A DNA stretch of 64,000 nt, taken from assembly GCF_010993975.1 (NCBI RefSeq), contig NZ_JAACZO010000002.1, positions 117,275 through 181,274 of the forward strand. The letters are read 5' to 3'. Source of the stretch: Halomonas faecis (lineage in GTDB: Bacteria; Pseudomonadota; Gammaproteobacteria; Pseudomonadales; Halomonadaceae). The notes below the pieces were generated by a model. The model was not told the DNA's origin. It searched no databases and saw only the letters and a program-made list of their open reading frames with translations. Made by a program: the position numbers and the translations under genes. Below, one piece after another: positions 63,312 to 64,000 of this stretch (position 1 is the stretch's first letter; each line of letters begins with the position of its first letter).

Positions 63312-63591
63312 TTCGCGACGATCTCCGCGCCGTCAGGCCGTGGCGCTGGCCTACCGAGACGGCGATGATGCACCGCGGGTACTGGCCAAGGGCTATGGCG
63401 ACATGGCCGAGCGCATCCTGAGCGAAGCTCAGCGTCAGGGGGTCTACGTGCACGATGCCCCCGAGCTGGTTTCGCTGCTGATGGGACTCGACCTGGATGA
63501 GCGTATCCCGCCGGCGCTTTATCAAGTCATTGCCGAAATCCTGGTGTGGGTGTACGAGCTGTCGGATGCGGTTCCCCCGGAATCGTCATGA
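63304..63591 (+). CDS. FlhB C-terminal-domain-like protein (EscU/YscU family)
   Basis: A 95-residue protein matching only the cytoplasmic C-terminal part of FlhB: AVALAYRDGDDAPRVLAKGYGDMAERILSEAQRQGVYVHDAPELVSLL, then RIPPALYQVIAEILVWVYEL. It lacks the membrane domain and the NPTH self-cleavage site. Such stand-alone FlhB-like proteins commonly sit beside fliK-like genes and may modulate export switching. It overlaps the upstream gene by 8 bp. Confidence 0.85.
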   Translation: MADSRRSPRRQAVALAYRDGDDAPRVLAKGYGDMAERILSEAQRQGVYVHDAPELVSLLMGLDLDERIPPALYQVIAEILVWVYELSDAVPPESS

Positions 63592-63876
63592 AGTGTTTTT
63601 TTTTGTAATTTAATGCATTGATTTTTGCTCGTATTAGCCATGTCAACCCTCGTGCCGTTTCGTATAGTGCTTTTGGACCAAACGGTTATCCCGATATTAC
63701 GAAAATTTGATCCGTGTCATGGCATGATCGACGCCGACTCGCCTTTTGGCGAGTAGCCAACCCCCTTGGCAAGACGGCACAATCCCCATACGCTGAATAG
63801 GCCATGCTGCATGGCAGTTATTCCGGCTTTTGCCGGGATGCGTCATGCTTGCTGGGCTTCGAATCAAAAAAAAGGT
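63592..63876. other. AT-rich intergenic region with hairpins, after the flagellar genes
   Basis: These 285 bp contain no supported gene. ACTCGCC-TTTT-GGCGAGT (63737-63754) is a likely terminator stem. GCCATG-CTG-CATGGC (63801-63815) and CCGGCTTTTGCCGG (63822-63835) are further hairpins. The end adjoins the transposase gene and may hold its terminal repeat, which cannot be defined from one side. Confidence 0.5.
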
Positions 63877-64000
63877 TCATCGCACTTTGCCGGGAAACGC
63901 GGCACGGATCTTCAGAAAGAAGTACTCCATGTCGCGGTACCCATAGGCCATCCGCTTGATGACCTTGATCCGATTGTTCATGCCCTCCAGCACGCTGGTG
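63877..64000 (-). mobile_element. ISL3-family transposase gene, C-terminal fragment at window edge
   Basis: The minus strand encodes the last 41 residues of a transposase, entering from beyond 64000: SVLEGMNNRIKVIKRMAYGY followed by RDMEYFFLKIRAAFPGKVR and TGA at 63877-63879. This is the typical ISL3-family (DDE) C-terminus. It is the only clear insertion sequence in the window; completeness depends on DNA outside it. Confidence 0.85.

Overview
The window comes from a GC-rich gammaproteobacterium. Gene content and order (lexA next to psrA then nagZ, pilBCD-coaE-yacG, ppsR/ppsA divergent, an MvaT-type H-NS protein) point to the Oceanospirillales/Pseudomonadales branch, most likely Halomonadaceae (Halomonas-like). 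This is inferred from protein recognition and synteny; no search was run. No rRNA, tRNA or CRISPR array was seen.

Layout. 0.2-6.7 kb: purU, a CbiM-like membrane protein, the SOS pair lexA-dinB, and divergently psrA, an L,D-transpeptidase, nagZ and a purine phosphoribosyltransferase. 6.8-12.6 kb: an acyl-CoA ligase, a LiuR-type regulator and a valine-catabolic operon (acyl-CoA dehydrogenase, 3-hydroxyisobutyryl-CoA hydrolase, mmsB). 12.6-16.6 kb: a MATE exporter, then glutaryl-CoA dehydrogenase with its CoA-transferase. 16.6-24.6 kb: ppsR/ppsA, ggt, a membrane glycerophosphodiesterase and rraA. 24.7-30.6 kb: a bacteriophytochrome diguanylate cyclase, acnB and miaE. 30.6-39.7 kb: a 1305-residue SARP/ATPase/TPR regulator, a YkgJ protein, trhP, a universal stress protein and a Lon-like protease. 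39.7-45.5 kb: a Tus-like replication terminus protein, yacG, coaE and pilDCB.

45.5-50 kb is the most unusual stretch. It has an acidic, AT-rich type IV pilin, a structured RNA-like block, a second complete pilin, AT-rich DNA with no clear gene, and a 5'-truncated copy of the second pilin that keeps its reading frame but has lost the leader and hydrophobic helix. An MvaT-type xenogeneic silencer follows directly. Further on is a small protein that resembles only the oligomerisation half of MvaT.

50-63.6 kb is a cyclic-di-GMP and flagellar district: a PAS-PAS-GGDEF-GGDEF-EAL protein, a membrane diguanylate cyclase, a membrane GAF-LOV-GSDEF-EAL protein, a PilZ/HD-GYP fusion, then fliS-fliT-fliK-like-flhB-like. 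Three close matches to the sigma-28 (FliA) promoter, each with an exact 11-nt spacer, precede the LOV protein, the PilZ/HD-GYP protein and fliS, so light sensing, c-di-GMP turnover and late flagellar genes appear to be one regulon. With the bacteriophytochrome at 25 kb, the window encodes a predicted red/far-red c-di-GMP synthase and a predicted blue-light c-di-GMP hydrolase. The window ends inside an ISL3-type transposase gene.
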